Source: Dromaius novaehollandiae
Taxonomy: Eukaryota > Chordata > Aves > Casuariiformes > Dromaiidae
Direction of reading: 5' to 3'
NCBI RefSeq assembly: GCF_036370855.1
Contig: NC_088101.1
Coordinates: 39,354,544-39,418,543 of the forward strand
Length of the DNA stretch: 64,000 nucleotides
In this document: in pieces, positions 62,923-64,000 of the stretch
Numbering within the stretch: the first letter of the stretch is position 1
How the letters are laid out: the number at the start of each line of letters is the position of its first letter
The notes under the pieces: generated by a model
What the model was told of the DNA's origin: nothing
The model's database searches: none
What the model saw: the letters and a program-made list of their open reading frames with translations, nothing else
Position numbers and translations under genes: made by a program

Positions 62923-63001
62923 GAACTTAAATCAGACTTGGAAGAAAAACTCCTGGGCATGCTAGAGGCTTCAGGTGTTTCTGAGCAATGCACTTATTCT
63001 T

Positions 63002-63023
63002 AAAAAAAAAAAAAAAAAAAAAA
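63002..63023. repeat. A homopolymer (22)
   Basis: Twenty-two A following CTTATTCTT. Confidence 0.9.
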
Positions 63024-63643
63024 GTGATCTAGTTCCGTAGTTTGAAAATGGGGCTAAGGTTGAAAGACCCTTCTTCACCTTTGTAAGTACCACCAGATAT
63101 AGAAATTACCAAAAAAAACCCACCCCCAAACAAAAAAAAAAAGCCCTCATCAAACTCATCTGTTAGGAAACTAATGTAAACAATAGGTTAATAATGCTTA
63201 TATTTCCTACATTTTTACATGGATACTTCTGTAGTCCATTTTCTCATAGACCATTTCCAGGGGAAAGCAGCTCTCTTCTAAAAAGTCTTGCCTTGAAGGC
63301 CTATCTATTCATGATTGTATGAACTGTTCTTTCTCTGTAATGAACTGCCAGCGCATTGGAGACAGCTGATAGAAGTGGTAAAAGTAGTTAGATCGTTCTG
63401 TTAATGTATCTGTTTGTTTGTTTTTACCTTTTCAAAGTGCAGTATGGCATCACCATTTTCCAGTCAATAGCCTACATAAGTCTACAGTCAGTCTTCAAAC
63501 TACAAGTACTACATGATATTGAATGTAAGCCAATACTATTCATTATATTTTATGTACCATTTTTAAACCTTTACTTCTTAAACTGCTAAACTGATTATCA
63601 GTCTTGAAAGGAAGAGCTGGCTGGAATGTGTTTTGTTATTTCG

Positions 63644-63657
63644 CCCCCCCCCCCCCC
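63644..63657. repeat. C homopolymer (14)
   Basis: Fourteen C followed by AGCCC. Like 35758-35776 it ends in a fortuitous CAG. Confidence 0.9.
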
Positions 63658-64000
63658 AGCCCTTTTTGTTTAGGATTGTCCCAAACATTCATGTCAACCA
63701 TCAGTAATGAGGGGGATAAAAAGCATACTAAGAAGTGAACTACAGTTTTAATTATTTGTAGCTGTGCATTTATATGGGTTAGAATAGAAGGACAGACGAT
63801 ACTGGAGAGTGCTATGTGCTGAAGTGTAAGAGATCAGTGCTCAGCACCCATCTGTCTGGCCCATTAACTGTCGAAAAAGAAAAAAGAGAAATGAACCAAA
63901 AAACAGTAGTAGCCAAGCACAGACTTCTGAGCTCTCTTATTTCGTAAAAGAGTCTTTGCTGGACTCGCATTCGTGTTCTTTATTTTATTTTTCCCATCTC

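Larger units (their letters stand above)
60884..64000 (+). other. Next intron of the plus-strand gene, continuing to the window edge
   Basis: T-rich intronic sequence. One exon-like segment (63438-63524) is open and has reasonable splice ends but is out of phase with the preceding exon, so it is only listed as a finding. Confidence 0.45.

Noticed and set aside
1-64000. Search for tRNA, rRNA, snRNA, CRISPR arrays, operons, prophage and endogenous retrovirus genes.
   Set aside because: None seen by eye. Short divergent RNA genes could be missed without covariance-model searches.

Overview
The window is vertebrate nuclear DNA, most likely from a bird. Three things point there: two CpG islands embedded in AT-rich sequence, very long introns with GT-AG exons, and interspersed repeats that are few, old and mainly of the CR1 LINE type typical of birds and other reptiles. 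I saw nothing prokaryotic or viral: no operons, no CRISPR array, no tRNA or rRNA gene, and no long intact reading frame. Nearly every open frame over 60 codons is a chance frame in non-coding DNA or lies in CpG-island sequence.

Layout. (1) 1-820: a CpG island holding the first coding exon (274-364, minus strand) of a gene that runs off the left edge. It has a consensus donor, a strong start context and a six-codon upstream ORF ending in an in-frame stop. (2) 820-30500: about 30 kb with no supportable exon. It holds a CR1 3' fragment (19800-20423), some much older repeat relics (2833-3120, 13866-13985, 21045-21130), simple repeats, and a few patches that look like conserved regulatory sequence. 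(3) 30510-31620: a second CpG island, the likely promoter of a plus-strand gene. (4) 30970-64000: the inside of that gene. I support a non-coding first exon ending at 30969, a 5' UTR exon (31412-31514), the start-codon exon (41542-41605) and a phase-matched coding exon (60799-60883), separated by introns of roughly 0.4, 10 and 19 kb. The transcript probably continues past 64000. Its introns hold a 2.2-kb decayed CR1 copy (about 38690-40925), many homopolymer tracts including a 40-T run, and several small tandem duplications.

The two genes are on opposite strands and point away from each other across the 30-kb gap. I could not name either from its short N-terminal peptide and leave the symbols empty. 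Both show the same 5' design: a short upstream ORF whose stop is in frame with, and shortly before, the main ATG.

No new biological system is evident. The points most worth following are the identity of the plus-strand gene, the exon-like CpG-rich patch at 50830-51090, an open exon-like segment at 63438-63524, and a 110-codon antisense frame at 54033-54365. All repeat-family statements come from recalled consensus patterns and were not searched.
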